Assembly: GCA_024690605.1 (NCBI GenBank)
Contig: JAILOV010000055.1
Coordinates: 1-42,851, forward strand
Origin: Lachnospiraceae bacterium
GTDB taxonomy: Bacteria; Bacillota; Clostridia; Lachnospirales; Lachnospiraceae
DNA length: 42,851 nt
Direction: 5' to 3'
Positions 7,705-17,205 of this stretch are shown piece by piece (position 1 is the first letter of the stretch; every line of letters starts with the position of its first letter). The notes under the pieces are model-generated. The model ran no database searches and was not told the DNA's origin. It was given only the letters and a program-made list of their open reading frames with translations. A program made the translations under genes and the position numbers.

Positions 7705-10700
7705 TCAGAAAACCTGCTTCTTCGGTGTTTCCAGCACCGGCGGCGCTTCCTGCGTGCCGGTCTTCTCCTCTCTCACTTCCGTTTTTCTCTCCGCCTCGGA
7801 CACGCTCCTGCTTCTCTGCCTGACCGTGACCTGCTTCTTCTTCGGATGCTCCAGTTCCTCGATCTCCTCCAGCTCGTTCAAAGGACGCTTGACGCCCTTC
7901 TTTTCTTCCTTCTTCTCCTCGAGCTTCGGATCGTCCGTCTGCTCCACGGGTTTGGCCGTACTCTTTTTCTTCTCGTTCTCCCGCAGGATCCTGTATTCCT
8001 CCTGCACGTGGCGATCATAGTCCTGCAGGGACGGGCCGATCATCTTTTCAAGATCCAGCGCTGCCAGATAGCGCCGCTCGTCGGCCGTCTGCTTAAACCT
8101 GACCTGTTCTCCGTCCCGTACCTGTGACCGCGCATAATCACGCGCCAGCTCCTGCACCCGGTGCATCCCGGACGCGATCTTCACGATCTGCTCGTCTCTC
8201 GCGCGACCCTTCGGTGAATCTTTCGGATCATACATGACCCGCATATCATTATAAAGCTCTCGCGTTGCTTCGACAAGTTCTGTATATTTCTCGGGATCCT
8301 TGCTGAAGATGCCGCCTTTTTTCGCGGACAACTCGTCCAGCACACGCTCCATCTCCACCATCCGGGCGGGCTCGAACAGACTGGCCTCCATGTCATTCTC
8401 TACGGCATAGGTCACTGCCTGCTTTTGATATTTTGCATAGGGCGTCATCCGGTATTCCCGGTCCAGAGCCGTCTGATCCACCGGGATATCGGTACCGAAA
8501 CCGGCAAGCTTCATCGCGCGGTTGGCGGCAAATGTGTGCCTCTCCTCCGCATCCGCATAGAAGGGCGGCAGGGCGTCCGGCATCCGGCGGGCGTGCTCGA
8601 TGCTGTAGAGCTGCTCGCTGCGCAGCCGCAGATAACTTTCCGGGATCTCCCCCTCACGATACGCCTTCTTCAGTTCTTCCCTTCTCGCGCCGACATTTTC
8701 GCTGATCTGTTTGTCGATCGCCGCTTTTTTGACGGTGTTGCCGGCCTTGTCCTCTCCAAGACGAATCTTTCTCTCAAGTGCCGCCGACTGCTCAAGCAGG
8801 GACTTCAACCCCTTATCCACGGCGGCATCCCGCTCGTGCGCTTTCTTTTCCATCGCGCCGGCGGTCTTTTCGATCTTTTTGTCCGCTTGCTTGTAAAACT
8901 CGATGAGATCCTCCATCCGGTCTTTTCTCTGGCCGCTTAAGGTTGCAGCTTCCGGCGTCTCCATGATGTGCAGCACATGCTGCTCGAGTGCCTGATAGCC
9001 CGGATCGTGCCTGTCCTGCTGCCTGAGAAGCAGCATCTTGATGTGTGCCTCCTGCGCCCCCAGGAGCATTTCCGCGGCGGCCCGCTCCGGATGGTAGACC
9101 TTCGCGTTGATGGCCGCGTGTGAAAACTCCTGCATGGTGGTAGTGGTCCGCTCCCGGATCTCATCATAGTCAAAATGCCTGTTTTTATCGAGGATATAGG
9201 CGTCGATGGAGAAGGGGGGCTTGTTTCCTCCCAGCTCCGTATAGCCGGTCATTCCGATCCGGGTGTAATCGATGTCCTGTCTGTCGGCCACGGCGATCGT
9301 CTGATACAGGAGCGAGCGGTCAAGAAACTGCTGTCTGCTTCTCGTTTGCGTCAGAGCATAGAAATCTGCCTCTTCCTGAAGCTGATCACCTCGTTTGGCG
9401 GTAAATTCCATCAGCGCCTGCGTGCGCAGCAACTGTTCGGCGCGGGTCTTCGGATCCGGATCGATCAGGGCCAGTCCGTCCAGCGCGCGGCTGTTCGTCC
9501 AGAGCACGGCTCTGTGTTCGAGTGACTTCTTTTCATAGTCTTCGGAGTAGGCGCACATGGCCGCCAGATTCTTGCCGATGGAACCGGTGGTCGCCTGAGA
9601 GGCCGGGCGGAATTCCTCCATCTTGCGCACGGTGTCCTCAGCGACATAGCGGTCGGGTTCCCGCAGGAAATCGTCGATCGCGATCCCATTGTTGTGGCAG
9701 AAAACATAGCAGCTGTAGAGTCCGTTGACCTGCGACTGCGCAAAGGAATCCTCCTCCCGCATGAATTCCATCGGAATACCGACCGTCCGGTTGACATCCA
9801 TGTTACCGACCACATGGTATCCCTTGGCAAAATGCGCTTTGGCGTCCTCCATGAGCGCATGCATCTTCCGGTAAGTCTCATCCGCTTCCTGCTGGGCCTT
9901 CATGATCGCCTGCGGATCACCGCTCTTTACAGCCTCGGCAAGCGCGTCGTGCGCAAGGAGGACCTTTTTGAAACCGTATACTTTGTCGCCCTCCTCCGGC
10001 GCAAGCTTCTCGTCCGGTTTCGCGGCGATCATCTCTTCGATCCCGTGCAGGATCCTGCGGGAGGCCTCCATGTAATCATCGCCGCGGGAGACGGTCTCGG
10101 CCAGAAAATCCCGGACACGGGTCTCCTGGAACACGGAAAGCGCCGGCTCCCTCAGGTTCTGCGGTGTCGTCTCCCTTTCGCCCTTGATAGCCGGCAGGAC
10201 GCGGCCCCGCGGTCGTCCTTCATCCGCGGCAGCCGTGACAGCCTGTCCTTCCACAAAAGACAGATGCTGTTCCGCAGCACTCCGATTGTACAGATAGTCG
10301 CGGTAGACCTTCGTCGGTTCCGTCAGCATCGCGTCCGCGCGCTTCATGGATGCCAGGAGCGCTTCCCTCTGCGGGTGATCCTTCGGGATCGCGGCGATGA
10401 CATCTTCCAGCTGGCTGTGATAGGGATTGGCCGTCCGTTCCCCGTCCGTGAGCAGACTCACGTGACGGAGATCCTTTATCCGCTCACTCACCCGGATCGC
10501 GTGATCCGGCGGAAGCAGCTCCGGATGAGCTCCCACGGCTTCCGCGATACGGATGACACGATCATCATTCTGGCAAACGGAGCTCAGCTGCGGATCCAGC
10601 CAATCCCCCCGATGCTGCATCAGCTCGTCCTGTTCCATCCAGCCGTTCTTCTCGCGGAAACTGCTGTACGCCTCGCCTGCCTTCGCGATAAAGTCCTGAT

Positions 10701-12063
10701 ACTCCTCGGGTTCAAGCGCGACCTTGAGCAGATCGTCGATCTGTCCGTAGCTCAGCCCGGCGAAGATTGCCTTCCCCAGCTGCTGTCTCCGATAGTCCTC
10801 GATCTGCTCGTGGCGGAATTTCCACATCGCCTGATCGGGCCGTTTGACCTCATCGGGCTGCAGCTCCTGCACCCGCCTGCGTTCCGCGATGACCTCGCTC
10901 ACGCTTTTTGACGGCGTCTCGATCTCCGCATCCCACCCCTGCAACTGCCGGGCCAGCGCGAGCACATCGGGTTCCTTCGGGATGTAGGCGCGTTGCGTCA
11001 TGATGACGCCGCGGGAAAAGCCGGCATTATCATCATATTCCTGACTGATGGGGATATCCCTGTCCCCGAAGCGTCTGACCGTCATGCCCAGCTGATGCCG
11101 CTCGTCGGTCTCCATCAGCGCCCCTTCGCCGAATTCCCCCTCCGGAAACGACACGCTGCCGTCCTCCTGCAGCTGGACCTGCTCACTGGGGACGCCCGCA
11201 AAGGTCTTTCCGTCGGGCAGGAGTTTTAAGTCCGCCAGCCATTCCAGTTTGATGCCGAGCGCGTTGGGACCTGCGATCGGCGTGGCGATCAGTTCGCTGA
11301 TCTTCGCGGAAAGCGTCTCATCTGGATCCGTCCGGGCGACATAGTCCTTCGTTGCCCGGGAATCCTTGTAATAGACCTGATCGCCGTCGATCCCGACGAT
11401 CGTGATATAGTGGCCGTTGGCGAGAAGCGCGACCGGCGAATGGTCCGCCGTGATCGCTCTGGTGATCACATCCCGCATGACAGCGCTGGCATTCTCGACA
11501 TACTGCACCTCATCGATGCCTTTCGCGGCCACTTTCGGTCCGTACTGCTGGATCTCGATGCCGCGCACCATGGTGTTGGGCAGCAGCTGCGCCACGAGAT
11601 CGCCGGACTCGAGGATGTCGTTGACCACATCGCTGTTCAGTGTCTTTTGTGTTCCCGGATCCATGGCTTTTGCGGCCGTCTCATCGTAGCGCGGGCGGAA
11701 GCCACGGATCTCCTCCTGCGTGAGATTAACGCCGCGTGCGGCGAGCAGCATCTGGAAGGCGCAGGACCAGCATCCGTTACGGGAGCTCTGAAATGCCGGC
11801 TGGCTGACAACCACACCGTGACTTCCGCGGACGCCGAACGTCTGGGCATGCCATCGGAAAGGCAACTCCGCTTCCACCCTGCGCATGGCTTCTTCGTGCA
11901 GGGAATCGATCTTTTCGTTGATCTTCGTCTGGGACTGCAGAAAGGCGAGTGCCTCGGGATCCGACGTAAGCTCTGCGGCGTGATCCGCCATGTATTTCTT
12001 CAGCAGTTCAACATCTCCGGTGCTCCTCACCCATGCGGGGAGACCTGCTTTTCCGCCTGCCAT
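7705..12063 (-). CDS. giant helical protein with N-terminal papain-like cysteine peptidase module; candidate T4SS substrate
   Basis: The product has 1452 aa, and AGGAGGAAAC stands directly before the ATG. There is no signal peptide or membrane segment. Residues about 60-260 look like a papain-like/C39-like peptidase: NGCWSCAFQMLL puts the candidate nucleophile at Cys98 followed by Trp, GHYITIVGI gives His218, and YYKDS gives Asp234. From about residue 400 to the end it is largely helical and charged and is clearly paralogous to the upstream 1062-aa protein. Strongly shared blocks include HNNGI, GSIGKNLAAM and DIDYTRIG. The last 64 residues (from 1389) contain RPLNELEEIEELEHPKKK followed by an Arg/Ser-rich stretch. 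Lying directly before the coupling ATPase, it is a plausible T4SS-exported effector or a polyvalent protein of the kind known from conjugative elements. The function is inferred; the peptidase call is moderately sure. Confidence 0.75.
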   Translation of the reverse strand: MAGGKAGLPAWVRSTGDVELLKKYMADHAAELTSDPEALAFLQSQTKINEKIDSLHEEAMRRVEAELPFRWHAQTFGVRGSHGVVVSQPAFQSSRNGCWSCAFQMLLAARGVNLTQEEIRGFRPRYDETAAKAMDPGTQKTLNSDVVNDILESGDLVAQLLPNTMVRGIEIQQYGPKVAAKGIDEVQYVENASAVMRDVITRAITADHSPVALLANGHYITIVGIDGDQVYYKDSRATKDYVARTDPDETLSAKISELIATPIAGPNALGIKLEWLADLKLLPDGKTFAGVPSEQVQLQEDGSVSFPEGEFGEGALMETDERHQLGMTVRRFGDRDIPISQEYDDNAGFSRGVIMTQRAYIPKEPDVLALARQLQGWDAEIETPSKSVSEVIAERRRVQELQPDEVKRPDQAMWKFRHEQIEDYRRQQLGKAIFAGLSYGQIDDLLKVALEPEEYQDFIAKAGEAYSSFREKNGWMEQDELMQHRGDWLDPQLSSVCQNDDRVIRIAEAVGAHPELLPPDHAIRVSERIKDLRHVSLLTDGERTANPYHSQLEDVIAAIPKDHPQREALLASMKRADAMLTEPTKVYRDYLYNRSAAEQHLSFVEGQAVTAAADEGRPRGRVLPAIKGERETTPQNLREPALSVFQETRVRDFLAETVSRGDDYMEASRRILHGIEEMIAAKPDEKLAPEEGDKVYGFKKVLLAHDALAEAVKSGDPQAIMKAQQEADETYRKMHALMEDAKAHFAKGYHVVGNMDVNRTVGIPMEFMREEDSFAQSQVNGLYSCYVFCHNNGIAIDDFLREPDRYVAEDTVRKMEEFRPASQATTGSIGKNLAAMCAYSEDYEKKSLEHRAVLWTNSRALDGLALIDPDPKTRAEQLLRTQALMEFTAKRGDQLQEEADFYALTQTRSRQQFLDRSLLYQTIAVADRQDIDYTRIGMTGYTELGGNKPPFSIDAYILDKNRHFDYDEIRERTTTTMQEFSHAAINAKVYHPERAAAEMLLGAQEAHIKMLLLRQQDRHDPGYQALEQHVLHIMETPEAATLSGQRKDRMEDLIEFYKQADKKIEKTAGAMEKKAHERDAAVDKGLKSLLEQSAALERKIRLGEDKAGNTVKKAAIDKQISENVGARREELKKAYREGEIPESYLRLRSEQLYSIEHARRMPDALPPFYADAEERHTFAANRAMKLAGFGTDIPVDQTALDREYRMTPYAKYQKQAVTYAVENDMEASLFEPARMVEMERVLDELSAKKGGIFSKDPEKYTELVEATRELYNDMRVMYDPKDSPKGRARDEQIVKIASGMHRVQELARDYARSQVRDGEQVRFKQTADERRYLAALDLEKMIGPSLQDYDRHVQEEYRILRENEKKKSTAKPVEQTDDPKLEEKKEEKKGVKRPLNELEEIEELEHPKKKQVTVRQRSRSVSEAERKTEVREEKTGTQEAPPVLETPKKQVF

Positions 12064-12123
12064 GTTTCCTCCTGTTCCGGACCGTCACGCGATCCTTTCT
12101 AACGCATCCAGCCTCTTTGCCGA

Positions 12124-15100
12124 TCAATGGGTTCCCGGCACAACAGGCGCCGGGGCATCGTCCGACACGGTCCCGTCGGACACCGCCGCACCTTTCCCCT
12201 TCTGTGTGTGCACGCTCTTGCTCCGGTCCCGTGTCACAGGGTCCTTTTTCTGTTTGGGGTGCTCCTGTTCCTCGATCTCCACCAGTTCACCCAGCGGCCG
12301 GTTGACCCGGTCCTCTTTTGCCGTTTCCTTTCTGCGGCTCTCTTTCTGCACTTCCTCCTCATAGTCCGAGAGCGCGAACTTTGCCATTCTCTCCAGATCC
12401 AGTGCCGCCAGATAGCGCCTGGCGCCCGCTTTCTGCTTGAAGTCGACCTTGGTCCCGCCCTTGCCCCGGGCCTGGGCATAGTCATGCGCAAGCTGCTGCA
12501 CATCGCGCATCTTCTTCGCGATCTGCGCCGTCAGCGCATCCCGCTCCGCCCCCTTGGGCGACCGCTCGGGATCGTACATGGTCTGCATGTCCCGGTGGAG
12601 GTCCTTCGCGGCGGCAAGCAGCTTCGTGTATTCTTCGGAATCGCGGTTGAAGATGCCGCCGCGCTTTTTCGCGGACAGCTCATCCATCACGCGATCCATC
12701 TCCAGCATCCGCGGGGGAGCGAACAGACCGGCCTCCTTGTCATTCGTCACGGCAAATGTCGACGCCTGTCGATGATACGGCTCTACACGGTATGCGCGAT
12801 TATCCCGCGTGTCTTCCGCGAACGGATGCGTGCTCGTAATCCCCGCCCGGTCCATCACGCGGCTGGATGTCAGGATGTCCCGTTCCCTGTCATTTGCAAA
12901 GAAGGGGGGGAGTTCTTCCGGTATCCGGTCGGTCTTACTGATGGTATACAGCTGCTTTTCGCGCTCCCGCAGATAGCTCTCCGGGATCGTCCCTTCGGTG
13001 TAACCGTCCTTCAGCTGGGACATTCTTTCCTCGATCAGAAGGTTGATACTGATACCGACCCTTGTCAGTTCATCGTTATTCTCCTGGGTATTCTCGCCCA
13101 GACGGATCTTCCGCTCCAGGTCTCCTCTGCGCTCGAGATGTTCCCTCAGCTGCTTATTGAACGCGGCGTCCGCTGCGTACGCGTCCTTTTCCAGGGCGGC
13201 AGCCTCCCTGTCCATGGCCTTTTCCGCCTGCCGGTAAAAGGCGGTCAGTTCCTCCATGCGCTCCCTGTCCTCATCGATCAGCAAACGCGCGTCAAGGGTT
13301 TCCGAGATATGCTGCACGCGCTGGCTGAGCGCCTCATAGCCCGGCTGTCCCTTCTCATGTCTCCGGGAAAGCAGCAGTCGGATGTGGGCTTCCTGCGCAC
13401 CCACGAGCATTTCCGATACCGCGAGGTCGGGTTGCCTGAGACCGGCGTTGACGGCCGCCTCCGCATAGTCCCGGATCGTGGTGTCCGTACGCCTCAAGAT
13501 CTCGTCATAGTCAAAATGCCGGTTCGGATCACGGATGTAATCATCGATGGAGAACGGCTTCCGGGCACTGCCCATCTCCGTGTAGCCGCCCGCACCGATC
13601 CGCGTGTAATCGATATCCGCGGGAACCGCCACGGCAATGGTCTGATAAAGGACCATCCGCTCGTCCAGTCTGTCGGGATCGCCGAGATTCAGTTTGTAGA
13701 AAGAAGCCTCGTCCTTGATCTGTTCCCAGCGCTGCCCGAGAAAACTCTCGCGGACCTGCGCCTGAAAGCTCGCTTCGGACCGGCTTTCCTCGTGAGGATC
13801 ACTGAAGCCGATCCCTTCCGCCGTACGGGTAACGGAATGAAAGAGTCTGGCATGTGCCCCCTCGGCCTCTTTGGACCAGGCATAGTCGGCATCCGCGGCA
13901 TAGGCGTTCATGGCGGCCAGATTTTTGCCGATCGACCCCTTCGTCGCCCTTTTGGCCGGGCGCATGCGCTCCTGCTCCTCCACAACGGTCTGTCCCAGAT
14001 ATTTATCCGGATCCGAGAGAAACGCATCGATCCCGATCCCGTTGTTGTGACAGTACACAAAGGCGCTGTAAGCTCCGTTGATCTGCGCCTGTTTCGCCGG
14101 ATCCAGCATGAATTCCATCGGCACGCCGTCGGTCCGGGTGACATCCATATTGCCAGGCACATGAAAGCCCGGGGCAAAATGCTCGCCGGCGGCGTCGAAG
14201 AGCGCACGCATCTCGCCGTAGGCAGCGGTCGCTTCCTGCTGTGCTTTCCGCACAGCCTCCGGATCGCCGCTCTGAACGGCCTCCGCGAGTGCCTGATGCG
14301 CGCCCAGCACCTTATGAAAGCCATAGACCTTCGTTTTCTGTTCCGGCGCCAGTTTCTCATCCGGCCCGACCAGATGCATATCATCGAAATAATGCATGAT
14401 CCTGCCGATCGTCGCCAGGTATTCGGGGTCACGGTCGATCTTGCGCGCAAAAAGCGCCTGCAGATTCTGTGACTGATCCGCGGTGTACGTGGGGACTTTC
14501 AGGGAAGATCCGGGCGGTGTGCCCGGCGCGAGCAGATCGGAGAATTGCCGGTTTTCATCGCGCTGTCTGCTTCTTTCCGCCTCGGATTCCGAGATGACTA
14601 ACGACAGATGCTGTTCCTCTTTGTGGCGATCCTCAAGAAATGTCTTAAAATCCCTCCGGGGCTCCTGCAGCATCCGATCCGCGAGATCGATGGAGGCGAG
14701 GAGCTCCGTCCGCTGCGGATGATCCGCGGGGATCTTTGCGCGAAGCGCATCCAGCTCCTGCTGATAAGGCTGAATGGCCAGTTCTTCCGGGGGGATCTCG
14801 GAGACATGCCGGAAATCCCGGATGTTCGCGACCGCCTGTTCCGCATAGCCCGCCGGCTGAAGCTCCGGGTGTGCTTCCATGACACCGATGACGCGAAGCA
14901 GGGGATCATCATTCAGACCGATCACCGTGCGAAGGCAGGGGTACAGCCACTCTGCCCGCATGCCGTCCTGTTCCTCGAGAGAAAGCGGATGCCCTGCCTC
15001 CTCATGCAGGGGCGCCAGGGCCTTTCCGGTCTCTTTGGTAAAATCGGTGTATTCCTCGGGCGTCAGCGCGGCTTTCAGCACGCCGTCGATCTGTTCGAGA

Positions 15101-15312
15101 GAGAGACCGCTGAACAGCGGTATTGCGATACTGTTTCGTTTGTGGTCGATCCTTTTGAGATCCACAAGTTTTTTCAACGCCAGATTAGGCTGCGTGACCT
15201 CATCCGGCCGAAGCGCCCGGATCTCGGCTCTTTCCTTAAGGAGCGCCTGAATTATCTGACTCAGAACGCCGTTCCCGCTGCCCGCTCCCTGTGTCGTGTC
15301 TGTTCCTGCCAT
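12124..15312 (-). CDS. giant helical protein, paralogue of the 1452-aa protein without the peptidase module; candidate T4SS substrate
   Basis: The product has 1062 aa, and TAAGGAGCTGAG stands before the ATG. It aligns over nearly its whole length with residues from about 400 onward of the next gene's product. Shared blocks include LRPDEV/LQPDEV near the start, PMEFM, YCHNNGIGID, GSIGKNLAAM and DIDYTRIG. It has no papain-like N-terminus, only a short Gly/Ser-rich lead. The sequence is mostly charged and predicted helical, with long Glu/Lys/Arg-rich stretches around residues 690-800 that could form coiled coils. The end (from 1003) repeats the tail motif RPLGELVEIEEQEHPK, then a basic Arg/Lys/Ser stretch and an Ala/Pro/Asp terminus. 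No signal peptide or membrane helix is seen. I do not recognise a named family. Its place next to the coupling ATPase suggests a T4SS substrate or accessory protein. Confidence 0.8.
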   Translation of the reverse strand: MAGTDTTQGAGSGNGVLSQIIQALLKERAEIRALRPDEVTQPNLALKKLVDLKRIDHKRNSIAIPLFSGLSLEQIDGVLKAALTPEEYTDFTKETGKALAPLHEEAGHPLSLEEQDGMRAEWLYPCLRTVIGLNDDPLLRVIGVMEAHPELQPAGYAEQAVANIRDFRHVSEIPPEELAIQPYQQELDALRAKIPADHPQRTELLASIDLADRMLQEPRRDFKTFLEDRHKEEQHLSLVISESEAERSRQRDENRQFSDLLAPGTPPGSSLKVPTYTADQSQNLQALFARKIDRDPEYLATIGRIMHYFDDMHLVGPDEKLAPEQKTKVYGFHKVLGAHQALAEAVQSGDPEAVRKAQQEATAAYGEMRALFDAAGEHFAPGFHVPGNMDVTRTDGVPMEFMLDPAKQAQINGAYSAFVYCHNNGIGIDAFLSDPDKYLGQTVVEEQERMRPAKRATKGSIGKNLAAMNAYAADADYAWSKEAEGAHARLFHSVTRTAEGIGFSDPHEESRSEASFQAQVRESFLGQRWEQIKDEASFYKLNLGDPDRLDERMVLYQTIAVAVPADIDYTRIGAGGYTEMGSARKPFSIDDYIRDPNRHFDYDEILRRTDTTIRDYAEAAVNAGLRQPDLAVSEMLVGAQEAHIRLLLSRRHEKGQPGYEALSQRVQHISETLDARLLIDEDRERMEELTAFYRQAEKAMDREAAALEKDAYAADAAFNKQLREHLERRGDLERKIRLGENTQENNDELTRVGISINLLIEERMSQLKDGYTEGTIPESYLREREKQLYTISKTDRIPEELPPFFANDRERDILTSSRVMDRAGITSTHPFAEDTRDNRAYRVEPYHRQASTFAVTNDKEAGLFAPPRMLEMDRVMDELSAKKRGGIFNRDSEEYTKLLAAAKDLHRDMQTMYDPERSPKGAERDALTAQIAKKMRDVQQLAHDYAQARGKGGTKVDFKQKAGARRYLAALDLERMAKFALSDYEEEVQKESRRKETAKEDRVNRPLGELVEIEEQEHPKQKKDPVTRDRSKSVHTQKGKGAAVSDGTVSDDAPAPVVPGTH

Positions 15313-15444
15313 CTCAGCTCCTTACGGAATCCCGGCGGGATCCGCTCACCATTTCCCAAAAACAGTTTCTCTGACCGGCAGTCTCTTTCCGCCGCCGTCA
15401 GAAATATACACGAAGCGGCGGACCCGATTCACACGCGGGCGTTC

Positions 15445-17205
15445 TTATCGCACATTGACGCTGCTGCGCACCTTGTAGACAAAGACACCCAGGCCCGCGA
15501 GGAGACCGAGAACGATAAGGATCGCGATGACCGCCGCGGCGTTGATCTTGTAGTTCACGACGAAGCTCTGCGTCGAGGAATTGCCCGCCTGGTCAAAGAC
15601 CGTCATGGTGTAGCGTCCGGCCGAGGACACCGTGGTGATCACGTTGCCGTCGTTGACCAGATCATCCCCGCGCCAGACCATCACCCGGCTCACATCGGAG
15701 GACAGATAGTTGATCGTCGCGAGATTGGGCTTTGTCGTGACCGTAAAGCGCGGCGCGGTCTTGTCGACATTGACCACGAGCTTCTTCATTCCCGCCTCGG
15801 TGGACATGGCGACCGTATATTCGCCGTCCTGATCGAGGTTCAGTGTGTTTTCGCTGAGGAACACATTCTTTTCCGCAGGGACGCCGTTGACACTGACCTC
15901 GGTAATGGTCGTGCCGGCGGGTGCGTTCAGGATGCCCAGATCGCGCACCGGCTGGGCGGCATCGACGATGCGAAAACGAAGCACCGGCTTCTCCTCTCCG
16001 TAGGCCTGCGCGAACGCCGGGGAATCCTCGGAGGGATAGAGCGCATAGCTGCCGCTCTCGGTGATGTACTCGCCGGGAGTGAAGTTCTCTTCCGCTTTGC
16101 CGTTGCGGTACAGTTCATAGGTGATCCTGTCGCTCGTCTGCACCATGACCGGATCGTTGGTCACGGCACCGTCGACCGCACTGGTAAAGAAAGCGGTTCC
16201 CGTGCGCAGTGTGTTGCTGTAGTAGCCGCTCGCATCGTCCCAGGCGGTCTCGATCCCGTTGGAATACCGGGAGACGACGACCGGTTTGGCTTCCTCGGTG
16301 GTGTCCTGAATGATCTGCTCCTCAGCAGGCATGACCTCCTCAATGGGGGGCTCTACCGGAACGCCTTCGCTCTCCTGGATCTCCTGATCGATGATCGCCG
16401 AGAAATCCTGCGGCAGCTGTTCCTCTTCGGGAGCGCGGTTCTCTTCATTTGCCGAGAAGCCGGCGATGCCCTCTTCATACTGGATACGGAAACGGAACTT
16501 GGCGCGGGAAACGGTCTGCTTGGAAAAGGCCTGATCCAGCGTCTCATCGCCCACGATATAGAGCATGAGGACATAGTAGCCTTCGCGCTCGATGGCGCTG
16601 CGGTTGGCAAAATCCACGCGGTTGCCGTCTCTGGTCATGCTGACCGTGACGCCGTTGGGCACATCAAAGATGACCGGCCGGTCGGTGATGGAGCCGTTGC
16701 TGACATTGGTGTAGACGGAATAGCCGTCCGTGATGCGCTCCTCATAGACGCCGTAGTTTTCATGGAACAGTTCCGACATGCTGATATCGGCGACGGTCGG
16801 TCCGATCGGATAGGTATCCATGATCGTGTTCTGCGCTGCCAGTGAAGCTGCTGCCGCCGCTGCGGCCTGTGCTGCCGCGGTGTTGCCGGAGACATCGGTG
16901 ACATTGTTGCCGGAAATGTCCCTGATGATCACGGTCTGCTGCTGCGGCTGATTGATCGCGTAATAGGCGTTTCCTCTGTTCGTTGCCGTGCCCCCGAAGG
17001 AACCGGTGCCGCCGTAGCCCGAGTTACTGGAACCGTTCAGATAGGAATTGGTGTTGGAGTTGGTGTTGGTGTTCGAATTGCTCCCGTTATACAGCTCCTG
17101 CAGGGCATCATACAGTGAAGACGCGCGCGCCGTTGCCGGAAGACCGGCGACTGCCGTCATGAGCACCCCTGCTATGATCAGCGTCTTCATCGTTGTTCTC
17201 TTCAT
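15445..17205 (-). CDS. secreted, membrane-anchored protein with Ig-like domains
   Basis: This 586-aa protein begins with a signal peptide (residues 1-28, cleavage near ATARAS). A low-complexity Asn/Ser/Gly/Tyr-rich stretch (about 38-75) and an Ala-run (about 108-125) follow. Residues about 160-250 and 310-405 are beta-rich and resemble each other (YTNVSNGSITDRPVIF versus FTSAVDGAVTNDPVMV). A segment around 480-550 has the bacterial Ig-like signatures VDKTAPRF and FDQAGNSS. A single transmembrane helix near 553-577 and a short basic end (VRSSVNVR) place the body outside the cell with a cytosolic C-terminus. The ATG overlaps the stop of the CPBP gene (ATGA), and the first giant-protein gene starts 132 bases downstream with no clear terminator between them. 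It may act at the surface with the T4SS, for example in contact or scaffolding; that is inference. Confidence 0.75.
   Translation of the reverse strand: MKRTTMKTLIIAGVLMTAVAGLPATARASSLYDALQELYNGSNSNTNTNSNTNSYLNGSSNSGYGGTGSFGGTATNRGNAYYAINQPQQQTVIIRDISGNNVTDVSGNTAAAQAAAAAAASLAAQNTIMDTYPIGPTVADISMSELFHENYGVYEERITDGYSVYTNVSNGSITDRPVIFDVPNGVTVSMTRDGNRVDFANRSAIEREGYYVLMLYIVGDETLDQAFSKQTVSRAKFRFRIQYEEGIAGFSANEENRAPEEEQLPQDFSAIIDQEIQESEGVPVEPPIEEVMPAEEQIIQDTTEEAKPVVVSRYSNGIETAWDDASGYYSNTLRTGTAFFTSAVDGAVTNDPVMVQTSDRITYELYRNGKAEENFTPGEYITESGSYALYPSEDSPAFAQAYGEEKPVLRFRIVDAAQPVRDLGILNAPAGTTITEVSVNGVPAEKNVFLSENTLNLDQDGEYTVAMSTEAGMKKLVVNVDKTAPRFTVTTKPNLATINYLSSDVSRVMVWRGDDLVNDGNVITTVSSAGRYTMTVFDQAGNSSTQSFVVNYKINAAAVIAILIVLGLLAGLGVFVYKVRSSVNVR

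Noticed and set aside
12127..14472. Long open frame on the plus strand opposite the 1062-aa gene
   Set aside because: It is an antisense shadow of a GC-rich coding gene: Arg/His/Leu/Gly-rich, with no family motifs and no ribosome site. The minus-strand frame has a clear paralogue and a good start.
14608..16845. Long plus-strand open frame spanning the ends of two minus-strand genes
   Set aside because: His/Arg/Asp-rich antisense composition. It crosses the intergenic gap and opposes a signal-peptide protein with clear Ig-like features.
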